DNA from: Bordetella parapertussis
GTDB taxonomy: Bacteria; Pseudomonadota; Gammaproteobacteria; Burkholderiales; Burkholderiaceae
Assembly (NCBI GenBank): GCA_945901665.1
Contig: CAMDLJ010000145.1
Location: 1 to 6,728 of the forward strand
Direction of reading: 5' to 3'
Length of the DNA stretch: 6,728 bases
The notes under the pieces were generated by a model. The model had not been told where the DNA came from and did no database searches. It saw only the letters and a program-made list of their open reading frames with translations. Below, piece by piece: positions 1 through 6,536 of this stretch (positions within the stretch are counted from its first letter, which is position 1; each line of letters begins with the position of its first letter). A program made the position numbers and the translations under genes.

Positions 1-1644
1 AAAGACCAGTACGGCGACAACTGCGAAAGCTGCGGCGCGGTGTACGCGCCCACCGATTTGAAAAACCCGTACTCGGCCTTGTCGGGCGCCACGCCGGTGT
101 TGAAACACGCCGAGCATTTTTTCTTCAAACTCTCCGACCCGCGTTGCGTCGAGTTTTTGCAAGACTGGACGCAAAACGGCCAACACTTGCAACCCGAAGT
201 GGCCAACAAGGTGAAAGAGTGGTTCAGCGTTCGCACCAATCCCGACGGCTCCACCAGCGAGGGTTTGGGCGACTGGGATATCAGCCGCGATGCGCCCTAC
301 TTTGGCATCGAAATTCCCGACGCACCAGGCAAGTATTTTTATGTGTGGCTAGACGCCCCCATTGGCTATTTGGCGTCGCTGAAAAACTGGTTCGACAAAG
401 GTGGGCCCAAGGCTCAGCACGGTGAGACGCGCAGCTTTGACGAGTACATGGCCGCTGAGGACACCGAGCAATACCACTTCATCGGCAAAGACATCGTCAC
501 CTTTCACACGCTGTTTTGGCCGGCCATTTTGAAGTTCAGCGGTCGCAAAGTGCCGAACAAGGTGTTTGTGCATGGCTTTCTCACTGTGAACAACGGCGAG
601 AAGATGAGCAAAAGCCGTGGCACCGGCCTGAACCCCTTGAAGTACTTGGAGCTCGGCATGAACCCCGAGTGGTTGCGCTATTACTTGGCCGCCAAACTCA
701 ATGGCCGCAACGAAGACATCGACTTCAACGCCGAGGACTTCATGGCGCGGGTCAACTCGGACTTGGTGGGCAAGTACATCAACATCGCCTCCCGCACGGC
801 GGGTTTCATTGCCAAGCGCTTTGGAGGTAAATTGGGTGCGGTGAGTGCGGATGGCGAAGCGCTTCTGGCACAGCTGCACGCTGGTCTGCCCGCCATCGAA
901 GCCCTGTACGACAACCGCGATTGCGCCAAAGCCTTGCGCGACACCATGGCCTTGGCCGACCGGGTGAACGAATACGTGGACGCCAACAAGCCTTGGGAAC
1001 TCGCCAAACTGGAAGGCCAAGACGCCCGACTGCACGATGTGTGCAGCACCTGTATCGAGGCTTTCCGTTTGCTTTCGCTCGCTTTGAAACCCGTGCTGCC
1101 CGCCTTGGCCGCCCAAGTGGAAGCCTTTTTGAACATTGCGCCCTTGCAGTTTGCGCAGCGCGACCAACGCATGGGTGCCGGCCACACGATTGGCACTTAC
1201 CAACACCTGATGCAACGCGTAGACCCCAAGATGCTGGAGGCTTTGTTTGAGCCGCCGCCAGAGGTCGTCCAAGCCGTCGTCCCCGGTGGCGAGCCCATCG
1301 CCGAGACCATCTCCATCGACGACTTTGCCAAGATCGATTTACGCATCGCCCTAATCGTCAACTGCGAAGCGGTGGAGGGCAGCACCAAGCTCTTGCGCTT
1401 AACGCTGGACGTGGGTGAGGGCCGCACCCGCAATGTCTTCAGCGGCATCGCCAGCATGTACAAGCCCGAAGACTTGGTGGGCAAGCTCACCGTGATGGTG
1501 GCCAATTTGGCGCCACGCAAAATGAAGTTTGGCGTCTCCGAAGGCATGGTGTTGGCGGCTTCGCATACCGATGAAAAAGCCCAACCCGGCATCCATGTGC
1601 TGCACCCGTGGCCGGGTGCGACGCCGGGGATGCGGATCCATTGA
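1..1644 (+). CDS. metG: Methionyl-tRNA synthetase, 5' end missing
   Basis: Class I aminoacyl-tRNA synthetase that charges tRNA(Met) with methionine in the cytoplasm, needed for initiation and elongation. The frame is open from base 1, so the start lies outside the window. There are 547 codons here; by comparison with E. coli MetG (677 residues, from memory) roughly 150 N-terminal residues, including the HIGH-type motif, are missing. At the edge is the end of the zinc-binding insert: [11 protein letters not shown], with cysteines at codons 8 and 11. Next come the Rossmann-core segments [13 protein letters not shown] and [16 protein letters not shown], then the catalytic KMSKS loop at codons 201-205 (bases 601-615). 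A helical anticodon-binding region follows, with NKPWELAK. From about base 1315 to the end is an EMAPII/Trbp111-like OB-fold (FAKIDLRIA, then [15 protein letters not shown]) that binds tRNA and dimerises in the longer bacterial MetRS type. The reading frame looks intact. Leucine is written mostly as TTG. Confidence 0.97.
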   Translation, partial: KDQYGDNCESCGAVYAPTDLKNPYSALSGATPVLKHAEHFFFKLSDPRCVEFLQDWTQNGQHLQPEVANKVKEWFSVRTNPDGSTSEGLGDWDISRDAPYFGIEIPDAPGKYFYVWLDAPIGYLASLKNWFDKGGPKAQHGETRSFDEYMAAEDTEQYHFIGKDIVTFHTLFWPAILKFSGRKVPNKVFVHGFLTVNNGEKMSKSRGTGLNPLKYLELGMNPEWLRYYLAAKLNGRNEDIDFNAEDFMARVNSDLVGKYINIASRTAGFIAKRFGGKLGAVSADGEALLAQLHAGLPAIEALYDNRDCAKALRDTMALADRVNEYVDANKPWELAKLEGQDARLHDVCSTCIEAFRLLSLALKPVLPALAAQVEAFLNIAPLQFAQRDQRMGAGHTIGTYQHLMQRVDPKMLEALFEPPPEVVQAVVPGGEPIAETISIDDFAKIDLRIALIVNCEAVEGSTKLLRLTLDVGEGRTRNVFSGIASMYKPEDLVGKLTVMVANLAPRKMKFGVSEGMVLAASHTDEKAQPGIHVLHPWPGATPGMRIH

Positions 1645-1721
1645 TGCGCGGGGCTGAACCCACCGGCCCTGAGAATTTGGCGTCGCTTTAAGCTGCATCA
1701 AAAGGCAGCCTCCACCACAGG

Positions 1722-1732
1722 TATATAGTGGT
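1722..1732 (+). promoter_or_regulatory. Weak -10-like element and small inverted repeat before sulP
   Basis: TATAGT at 1724-1729 matches the sigma70 -10 consensus at five of six bases. I see no acceptable -35 box 16-18 bases upstream and no TGn extension. A -10 here would start transcription at or next to the ATG at 1736, giving a nearly leaderless mRNA. The same bases sit in a 5-bp inverted repeat, ACCAC (1714-1718) and GTGGT (1728-1732), with a 9-base loop. The whole metG-sulP gap (1645-1735) has no convincing intrinsic terminator. AT-rich chance similarity is a real alternative. Confidence 0.2.
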
Positions 1733-1735
1733 TTG

Positions 1736-3391
1736 ATGTTGTTCAGACCCAAACTTTTAGACGCCCTCCAAGACTACACCTCAGAGCGGTTTTTCAAAGA
1801 TGTCGGCGCGGGGATGACTGTGGGCGTGGTGGCCCTGCCCTTGGCGATGGCCTTTGCCATTGCTTCGGGTTTGAGCCCGCAAGCGGGATTGTTCACCGCC
1901 ATCATTGCGGGTTTTTTGGTTTCGCTGTTGGGCGGCAGCCGGGTGCAAATCGGCGGGCCGGCGGGTGCCTTCATCGTCATCGTTTACGGCATTGTGGAGC
2001 GCCATGGTGTAGCCAACCTGATCTTGGCCACCGCCATGTCGGGCGTGCTGTTGTTTGCCATGGGCCTGCTCAAGCTGGGCACCCTGATTCGCTTCATCCC
2101 CGTGGCCGTGGTGATTGGTTTCACCAATGGCATAGCGGTGTTGGTGGCGCTGTCACAAATCAAAGATTTTTTGGGTCTGAATGTGCCCAACATGCCGGCC
2201 GACTTCTGGGGCATTTTGCAAACCTTGGGGCAAAACCTGGGCGCATTCAACCCCTGGGCATTGGGCATGGCCAGCGCGGGCGTGCTGGTGTTGTTGGCCT
2301 GGCAAGCGGGGGGGCGGCGCCTGGTCCACGCGCCTTCGCCGTGGGTGCGTGGCGTGGCCAGTTTGCCCGGCTCCATCGTGGTGCTGGTGTTGGCCACGGC
2401 ACTCACCGCCTGGTGGGGCTTGCCATTGGAGACCATTGGCAGCCGCTTTGGCGGCATTCCCTCCAACCTGCCCAGCTGGGTGTGGCCCGAGTTCAGTTGG
2501 GCCAGCGCCCAAGCTTTGACCATGCCCACACTCACCCTGGCTTTGCTGGGCGCGATTGAGTCCCTGCTGTGCGCCCGCGTGGCCGACGGCATGATTGGCG
2601 ACCGCCACAACCCCAACCAAGAGCTGATGGCCCAAGGCGTGGCCAACTTTTTCACCCCATTTTTCGGGGGCATGCCTGCCACCGGCACCATTGCCCGCAC
2701 CGTCACCAACGCCAAAAGTGGTGCCACCAGCCCAGTGGCGGGCATGGTGCACGCCTTGACTTTGTTGGTGGTGATTGGGGTGGCCGCCCCTTTGGCCTAC
2801 CACGTGCCCTTGGCCGCTTTGTCGGCGATTTTGATGTTTGTGGCCTGGAACATGGGCGATTGGCGCGCCTTCGGCCAGTTGCGGCAATTTCGCCTGCCCT
2901 ACCGCGTGACCTTGCTGGCGGTGTTTGTGCTGACCGTGGTGCTGGACCTGACGGTGGCGGTGGAGGTGGGTTTGTTTGCCGCTTGCCTGACCTTTATTTA
3001 CCGCATTTCCAGCCTGACCCGGGCCGAGGCCGTGCCCATCCCTCCTGATGTGGCGAGCAAAGAATCGCAAGTGCGCGCTCACAGGCTGCACGGGGCTTTG
3101 TTTTTTGGGGCGGTGCGCCTGATCGAGGCCATGGAAGACGATTTGCCCAGCCAAGCCCTGGTGCTGGACTTGAAAAACCTGATTTACATGGACTCTTCTG
3201 GGGCTGACGCCATGCTGGCCCTGGCGCGCTTGTGCACCACCAAAGAGGTGCACCTGGTGCTGTGCGGCCTGGACCACCAGCCCATGGACATGGCGCGCCG
3301 CTGCGGATTGCTCAATTTGCTGGGCAGTGGCTCGCTGGCCCCCGATTTGGCCACCGGCTTGGCCCAAGCCCGGCCCGTGACCCTGACTTGA
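1736..3391 (+). CDS. SulP/SLC26-family anion transporter with STAS domain
   Basis: Inner-membrane secondary transporter of 551 residues, a usual length for bacterial SulP proteins. The hydrophobic core (about residues 24-425) carries family hallmarks: the TM1 region VGVVALPLAMAFAIASGLSPQAGL, QIGGPAGAF around residues 71-79, and an acidic residue in AIESLLCARVADG (E275). The conserved GGMPATGTIARTVTNAKSG follows TM8. After a short linker, residues 447-545 form a cytoplasmic STAS domain with VLDLKNLIYMDSSGADAM; DSSG at 486-489 is the usual STAS loop. Substrate cannot be read from sequence: the family includes sulfate, bicarbonate and C4-dicarboxylate carriers (E. coli DauA), so I give no symbol. 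No carbonic anhydrase or sulfur gene lies nearby. I chose ATG at 1736; TTG at 1733 is directly upstream in frame. There is no clear Shine-Dalgarno site. The gene is 91 bases after metG and may be read from it or from its own weak promoter. Confidence 0.93.
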   Translation: MLFRPKLLDALQDYTSERFFKDVGAGMTVGVVALPLAMAFAIASGLSPQAGLFTAIIAGFLVSLLGGSRVQIGGPAGAFIVIVYGIVERHGVANLILATAMSGVLLFAMGLLKLGTLIRFIPVAVVIGFTNGIAVLVALSQIKDFLGLNVPNMPADFWGILQTLGQNLGAFNPWALGMASAGVLVLLAWQAGGRRLVHAPSPWVRGVASLPGSIVVLVLATALTAWWGLPLETIGSRFGGIPSNLPSWVWPEFSWASAQALTMPTLTLALLGAIESLLCARVADGMIGDRHNPNQELMAQGVANFFTPFFGGMPATGTIARTVTNAKSGATSPVAGMVHALTLLVVIGVAAPLAYHVPLAALSAILMFVAWNMGDWRAFGQLRQFRLPYRVTLLAVFVLTVVLDLTVAVEVGLFAACLTFIYRISSLTRAEAVPIPPDVASKESQVRAHRLHGALFFGAVRLIEAMEDDLPSQALVLDLKNLIYMDSSGADAMLALARLCTTKEVHLVLCGLDHQPMDMARRCGLLNLLGSGSLAPDLATGLAQARPVTLT

Positions 3392-3410
3392 AGCCTGAAC
3401 CGGCCCAGGC

Positions 3411-3470
3411 CACCTCTTCACCATAACCAAACCAAATCCTCTCTCCACCCCTATACACCCCTGCCCACGC
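3411..3470 (+). terminator. Candidate Rho-utilisation (rut) stretch after sulP
   Basis: Beginning 20 bases after the sulP stop, this 60-base stretch has about 31 C and only 2 G by hand count, in a region otherwise rich in G. Unstructured C-rich, G-poor RNA is the known loading signal for Rho. No intrinsic terminator (stem followed by a U run) is visible after sulP, which fits Rho-dependent ending of the sulP transcript. The composition is seen directly; the function is inferred. Confidence 0.45.
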
Positions 3471-3476
3471 TGACCC

Positions 3477-3520
3477 AGGGGGCCCGCAAAGGGTTCCCCC
3501 TTGCCCTGATCAGGCAAGGG
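3477..3520 (+). other. Two overlapping, mutually exclusive hairpins
   Basis: Hairpin A pairs 3477-3482 (AGGGGG) with 3496-3501 (CCCCCT), then 3483-3485 with 3491-3493, leaving a 5-base loop and a 2-base bulge. Hairpin B is a perfect 8-bp stem, CCCTTGCC (3498-3505) with GGCAAGGG (3513-3520), and a 7-base loop. They share bases 3498-3501, so an RNA can form only one completely. Neither is followed by a U run on either strand, so this is not a standard intrinsic terminator. It could be a 3'-end stabilising structure after Rho termination or an extragenic repeat. No start of an open gene overlaps it convincingly. Confidence 0.45.
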
Positions 3521-3558
3521 ATGGCCGCACCGCCCCCGCCCAAGCACAGGAGGCGAGT

Positions 3559-3587
3559 TTGGGACCGGCTCGGGGGGTCGGTAAAAT
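3559..3587 (+). promoter_or_regulatory. Predicted sigma70 promoter for DUF3460-scpA
   Basis: TTGGGA (3559-3564, four of six matches to TTGACA) is followed by exactly 17 bases and TAAAAT (3582-3587, five of six matches to TATAAT). Transcription would start near 3594, giving a very short leader that just includes the AAAGGA ribosome-binding site (3594-3599) in front of the ATG at 3607. Position and spacing fit well. It probably drives the DUF3460 gene and scpA, and perhaps panB and panC by read-through. Confidence 0.55.
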
Positions 3588-3606
3588 GAATTGAAAGGAT
3601 GTCCCC

Positions 3607-3810
3607 ATGTCGATTTTTCGCCGCCCAGATTACCAGTCGGATGTGACCTTGTTTCTCACCGAGCTCAAGTCCGACAAACCCAGCTTGGAGGCTGAGCAGC
3701 GCCAAGGCCGCGCCCTGTTGTGGGACAAAACCATTGACCGGCAAACCTCGGCCGAATTCGCCGCCGCCCGGGTGGCCCAAAAACCCTACGTCTATCACCC
3801 ACAAGCGTGA
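3607..3810 (+). CDS. Small DUF3460-family protein
   Basis: A 67-residue soluble protein that I recognise as the DUF3460 type, a small family of unknown function found in betaproteobacteria (recalled from family knowledge, not searched). Visible hallmarks are the N-terminal YQSDVTLFLTELK, the central EAEQRQGRALLWDK, and the C-terminal AARVAQKPYVYHP. It is rich in charged residues and predicted largely helical, with no signal peptide, membrane segment or cysteine. The ATG at 3607 has a good ribosome-binding site, AAAGGA at 3594-3599, 7 bases upstream. The TGA stop overlaps the GTG start of scpA in GTGA, so the two are probably translated in a coupled way. That tie to scpA hints at, but does not show, a role near chromosome segregation. 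No function is assigned. Confidence 0.88.
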   Translation: MSIFRRPDYQSDVTLFLTELKSDKPSLEAEQRQGRALLWDKTIDRQTSAEFAAARVAQKPYVYHPQA

Positions 3811-4739
3811 GCGACAACGCCGCACCCGGCCCGGCAGGCACGGACTTGCTGGGCGACCCGCCCCAAGCCAGCGCCGCCACCGGCTTTGATTTGAGCTCTG
3901 AGCATGCCCCCTCTTTGGCGGCCATGCCCCAAGTGGTGGACCACATTGCCGTGGCCCGCTTGTATGGCGAGCCCTTGTTCAAGCTGCCCACCGACTTATA
4001 TATTCCGCCCGATGCCTTAGAGGTGTTTTTGGAGGCCTTCGAAGGGCCGTTGGACTTGCTGCTGTATTTGATCCGCAAGCAAAACTTCAATATTTTGGAC
4101 ATCCCCATGGCGGCCCTGACCCGCCAGTACCTGAGCTATGTGGACGAGATCCGCACCCACAACCTGGAGTTGGCGGCCGAGTACTTGCTGATGGCGGCCA
4201 TGCTGATCGAGATCAAGTCGCGCATGCTGCTGCCACCCAAAAAGGCGGCCCCTGGCGAAGAAGCCGAAGACCCGCGCGCCGAACTGGTGCGCCGTTTGCT
4301 GGAATACGAGCAAATGAAGCTGGCTGCCGCGCGGCTCAACGCCCTGCCGGTGGTGGGGCGCGACTTTGTGACCGCGCAGATCGCCAGCGACGCGGTGATC
4401 CAGACCCGCCTGCCCGATGTCAATCCAGCCGATCTACAAGCCGCTTGGCAGGGCATTCTGCAGCGCGCGCGGCTGGTGCAACACCACACCATCAACCGGG
4501 AGCAGCTCTCGGTGCGCGAGCACATGACGCTGGTGCTGCGCCGCTTGCAAGGGCAGCGTTTCATGGCCTTTGAGTCCCTGTTTGACCCCAGCCACACAGT
4601 GGCCGTGGTCGTGGTGATGTTCGTGGCGACTCTGGAACTGGCCAAAGAGGCCATGGTCCAAATCACCCAGGCCGAGTCCTTTGCCCCGATTTATCTGCGG
4701 CTGGCCTACACGCCAGAGACGGCTTTAGCCGCCGATTAA
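3807..4739 (+). CDS. scpA: Segregation and condensation protein A (ScpA kleisin)
   Basis: Kleisin subunit of the SMC-ScpA-ScpB condensin, which bridges the SMC head domains and helps compact and segregate the chromosome. The 310-residue product has the family signature FEGPLDLLLYLIRKQNFNILDIP at 78-100. Next comes AAEYLLMAAMLIEIKSRMLLP at 123-143, then an acidic linker (about 149-157). The C-terminal winged-helix segment spans about 230-300, including VVVMFVATLELAKEAM and PIYLRL. About 65 residues precede the kleisin core: the first 45 are Ala/Pro-rich and likely disordered, and the next part (VARLYGEPLFKLPTDLYIPPDALEVF) looks conserved. I chose GTG at 3807 because it overlaps the upstream stop. 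It lacks a Shine-Dalgarno site, which fits coupling; ATG at 3924 (residue 40) is a weaker alternative. The partner scpB is not adjacent, unlike in many Firmicutes. Confidence 0.95.
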   Translation: MSDNAAPGPAGTDLLGDPPQASAATGFDLSSEHAPSLAAMPQVVDHIAVARLYGEPLFKLPTDLYIPPDALEVFLEAFEGPLDLLLYLIRKQNFNILDIPMAALTRQYLSYVDEIRTHNLELAAEYLLMAAMLIEIKSRMLLPPKKAAPGEEAEDPRAELVRRLLEYEQMKLAAARLNALPVVGRDFVTAQIASDAVIQTRLPDVNPADLQAAWQGILQRARLVQHHTINREQLSVREHMTLVLRRLQGQRFMAFESLFDPSHTVAVVVVMFVATLELAKEAMVQITQAESFAPIYLRLAYTPETALAAD

Positions 4740-4763
4740 GGCCATTTCCCGCCGCAGGCAAGC

Positions 4764-4772
4764 TGTTACATT
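4764..4772 (+). promoter_or_regulatory. Possible extended -10 promoter before panB
   Basis: In the 66-base scpA-panB gap, TGT (4764-4766) directly precedes TACATT (4767-4772), giving a TGn extended -10 with four of six matches to TATAAT. No good -35 is seen 17 bases upstream, which extended -10 promoters can tolerate. Transcription would start near 4779, ahead of the proposed panB start at 4806. It is a weak, position-supported guess. Confidence 0.3.
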
Positions 4773-4805
4773 CGCGCCTGTCGCAGCGATTTGGAAAAGC
4801 CCACC

Positions 4806-5684
4806 GTGATCCAGGACCCCACCCAATCCACGCCCTACGGCACGCTGCCACCGGCCTCCCCCATGGCCAACCGCAAGCCCGTGAGCCTGCCCCGCCTGCT
4901 CGAGATGCGGGCACGCGGCGAAAAAATCACCATGTTGACCGCCTATGACGCCACCTTTGCTGCCGTCGCCGACGCAGCCGGGGTCGAATGCATTTTGATC
5001 GGCGACTCACTGGGCATGGTCTGCCAAGGCCTGCCCAGCACCGTGGGTGTGAGCCTGGAGACTATGCGCTACCACACCGAAAGCGTCGCGCGCGGTATCC
5101 GCCGCGCCCAGGGAACGGCCTGGGTCATCGCCGACCTGCCATTTGGCACCTACCAGGAATCCAAAGAGCAGGCTTTGCGCAGCGCGGTCGCACTGTCGCA
5201 AGCCGGCGCCCACATGGTCAAGGTGGAAGGCGGCGGCTGGACCGCCGAAACCGTGCGCTTTCTTGTGGAGCGCGGCATCCCGGTCTGCGCGCACCTGGGG
5301 CTGACACCGCAAACCGTGCACGCGCTGGGGGGCTACCGGGTGCAAGGTAAGTCCGACGCCAGCGCCGACACGCTGCGTCGGCAAGCCCAGGAATTGCAAG
5401 ACGCTGGCGCCTCCATGCTGGTGCTGGAGATGGTGCCCCATGCATTAGCCGCATCGGTCACGCAATCGCTGCCGCACTGCGCCACCATCGGCATCGGCGC
5501 GGGTAAAGACACGGCGGGCCAGGTGCTGGTACTGCACGACATGCTGGGCGTGAACCTGGGCAAGATGCCCAAGTTTGTGCGCAACTTCATGGCCGATGGC
5601 GGCTCGATCCGCGGCGCTATGGAGGCCTATGTGGCCGCAGTCAAAAACGGCTCTTTCCCGGACAACGCGCTGCACGCCTGGTAA
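4806..5684 (+). CDS. panB: 3-methyl-2-oxobutanoate hydroxymethyltransferase (ketopantoate)
   Basis: First committed enzyme of pantothenate synthesis: transfers a hydroxymethyl group from 5,10-methylene-tetrahydrofolate to 2-oxoisovalerate, giving ketopantoate. It is a cytoplasmic TIM-barrel enzyme. Numbered from the GTG start (292 residues), the expected metal and active-site residues are present: D67 in IGDSLGM, D110 in ADLPFGTY, K139 and E141 in VKVEGGGW, and the catalytic E208 in [21 protein letters not shown] and [17 protein letters not shown] are further family signatures. E. coli PanB is 264 residues, so about 30 extra N-terminal residues are predicted. The start is uncertain. GTG 4806 has GGAAAAG (4793-4799) six bases upstream; TTG 4791 starts just before that site; ATG 4863 would give 273 residues but has no visible ribosome site. 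panC follows 12 bases later, so the two are surely co-transcribed. Confidence 0.95.
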   Translation: MIQDPTQSTPYGTLPPASPMANRKPVSLPRLLEMRARGEKITMLTAYDATFAAVADAAGVECILIGDSLGMVCQGLPSTVGVSLETMRYHTESVARGIRRAQGTAWVIADLPFGTYQESKEQALRSAVALSQAGAHMVKVEGGGWTAETVRFLVERGIPVCAHLGLTPQTVHALGGYRVQGKSDASADTLRRQAQELQDAGASMLVLEMVPHALAASVTQSLPHCATIGIGAGKDTAGQVLVLHDMLGVNLGKMPKFVRNFMADGGSIRGAMEAYVAAVKNGSFPDNALHAW

Positions 5685-5696
5685 TCCTTACCCCGT

Positions 5697-6521
5697 ATGC
5701 GCATTGTTCACACCCTGGCGGATCTGCGCCAGCAGCTGCTCCCCTTCCGCCATCCTGCTGTGGTTCCGACCATGGGCAATTTGCACGCCGGACATCTGGC
5801 CCTGGTGCGGGCCGCCAAACCGCTGGGCGACGTGACGGTGGCGACGATTTTTGTGAACCGTCTGCAGTTCGGGCCCAAAGAAGATTTCGACAACTACCCG
5901 CGTACCCTGCAAGCCGACTGCGCGCAGCTCGAAGCCGCTGGTTGCGACCTGTTGTTTGCGCCCTCCGAGGCGGAGTTGTATCCGCAGCCGCAAAGCTTTA
6001 CCGTGCAGCCCGACCCGGCTCTGGCCGACATCTTGGAAGGCCATTACCGTCCCGGTTTTTTTGCCGGCGTGTGCACGGTGGTGCTCAAGCTACTGGCCTG
6101 CACCCAGGCGCGCAGCGCCTTGTTTGGGAAAAAAGATTACCAGCAGCTCTTGATCATCCGCCAGATGGTGCGCCAGTTCGCCCTGCCGGTCGATGTGATC
6201 GGGCAGGACACGCACCGCGAAGCTGACGGTCTGGCCATGTCATCGCGCAATAGCTACCTCAGCCCTGATGAGCGCGCACAAGCGGCACTGCTGGGGCACA
6301 CGCTGCTGCAGTGTGCGAATGCCGTGCGCCAGGGCAATACCGCTTTTGCGGACCTGGAAAACCGGGCGCTGCAAACGCTGCGCGCCGCCGGTTGGATGCC
6401 CGACTATGTAGCCATCCGCCGCCAAAGCGATTTGCAAGCCGCCCAGCCCGGTGCGCCGCTGGTGGTGCTGGGCGCGGCGCGCCTGGGCAGCACGCGCCTG
6501 ATTGACAACCTGGAAATCTGA
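5697..6521 (+). CDS. panC: Pantothenate synthetase (pantoate--beta-alanine ligase)
   Basis: Final step of pantothenate synthesis: ATP activates pantoate to pantoyl-adenylate, which then reacts with beta-alanine. It is a cytoplasmic member of the HIGH-type nucleotidyltransferase superfamily. The 274-residue length is normal. Visible motifs are PTMGNLHAGH at 24-33 (with the HxGH nucleotide-binding histidines 30 and 33), IFVNRLQFGPKEDF at 51-64, FGKKDYQQL at 143-151, and MSSRNSYLS at 181-189 (KMSKS-like). In FVNxxQF most members I know have proline after the asparagine; here it is arginine (R55), while Q57 is kept. The C-terminal domain ends in LGSTRLIDNLEI. ATG at 5697 lies 12 bases after panB with no clear Shine-Dalgarno site, suggesting reinitiation after panB. 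The reductase giving pantoate (PanE or IlvC) and the beta-alanine source (PanD) are not in the window. Confidence 0.96.
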   Translation: MRIVHTLADLRQQLLPFRHPAVVPTMGNLHAGHLALVRAAKPLGDVTVATIFVNRLQFGPKEDFDNYPRTLQADCAQLEAAGCDLLFAPSEAELYPQPQSFTVQPDPALADILEGHYRPGFFAGVCTVVLKLLACTQARSALFGKKDYQQLLIIRQMVRQFALPVDVIGQDTHREADGLAMSSRNSYLSPDERAQAALLGHTLLQCANAVRQGNTAFADLENRALQTLRAAGWMPDYVAIRRQSDLQAAQPGAPLVVLGAARLGSTRLIDNLEI

Positions 6522-6536
6522 GCGGCGACACCCGTT

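Noticed and set aside
349..1272. Minus-strand open frame of 307 codons opposite metG
   Set aside because: No domain-like features; it mirrors the MetRS catalytic and anticodon-binding coding sequence, which is plainly real.
1645..1735. Possible terminator or small gene between metG and sulP
   Set aside because: Only a 4-5 bp GGGC/GCCC pairing and the 5-bp ACCAC/GTGGT repeat are present, without a T run, and no coding frame with a ribosome site fits.
3498..3520. Perfect 8-bp hairpin read as an intrinsic terminator
   Set aside because: No run of T follows on either strand, so it does not meet the usual terminator form; kept only as a structured element.
2153..3547. Long minus-strand open frame of 464 codons opposite sulP
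   Set aside because: Its product is a low-complexity Gly/Gln/His-rich sequence with no recognisable domain, typical of the antisense frame of a GC-rich gene. The + strand SulP protein has clear family motifs throughout.
3451..3825. Minus-strand open frame across the sulP-DUF3460 gap
   Set aside because: It runs through the predicted promoter and the DUF3460 gene in antisense, has no recognisable motif, and the + strand reading has a good promoter, ribosome site and family match.
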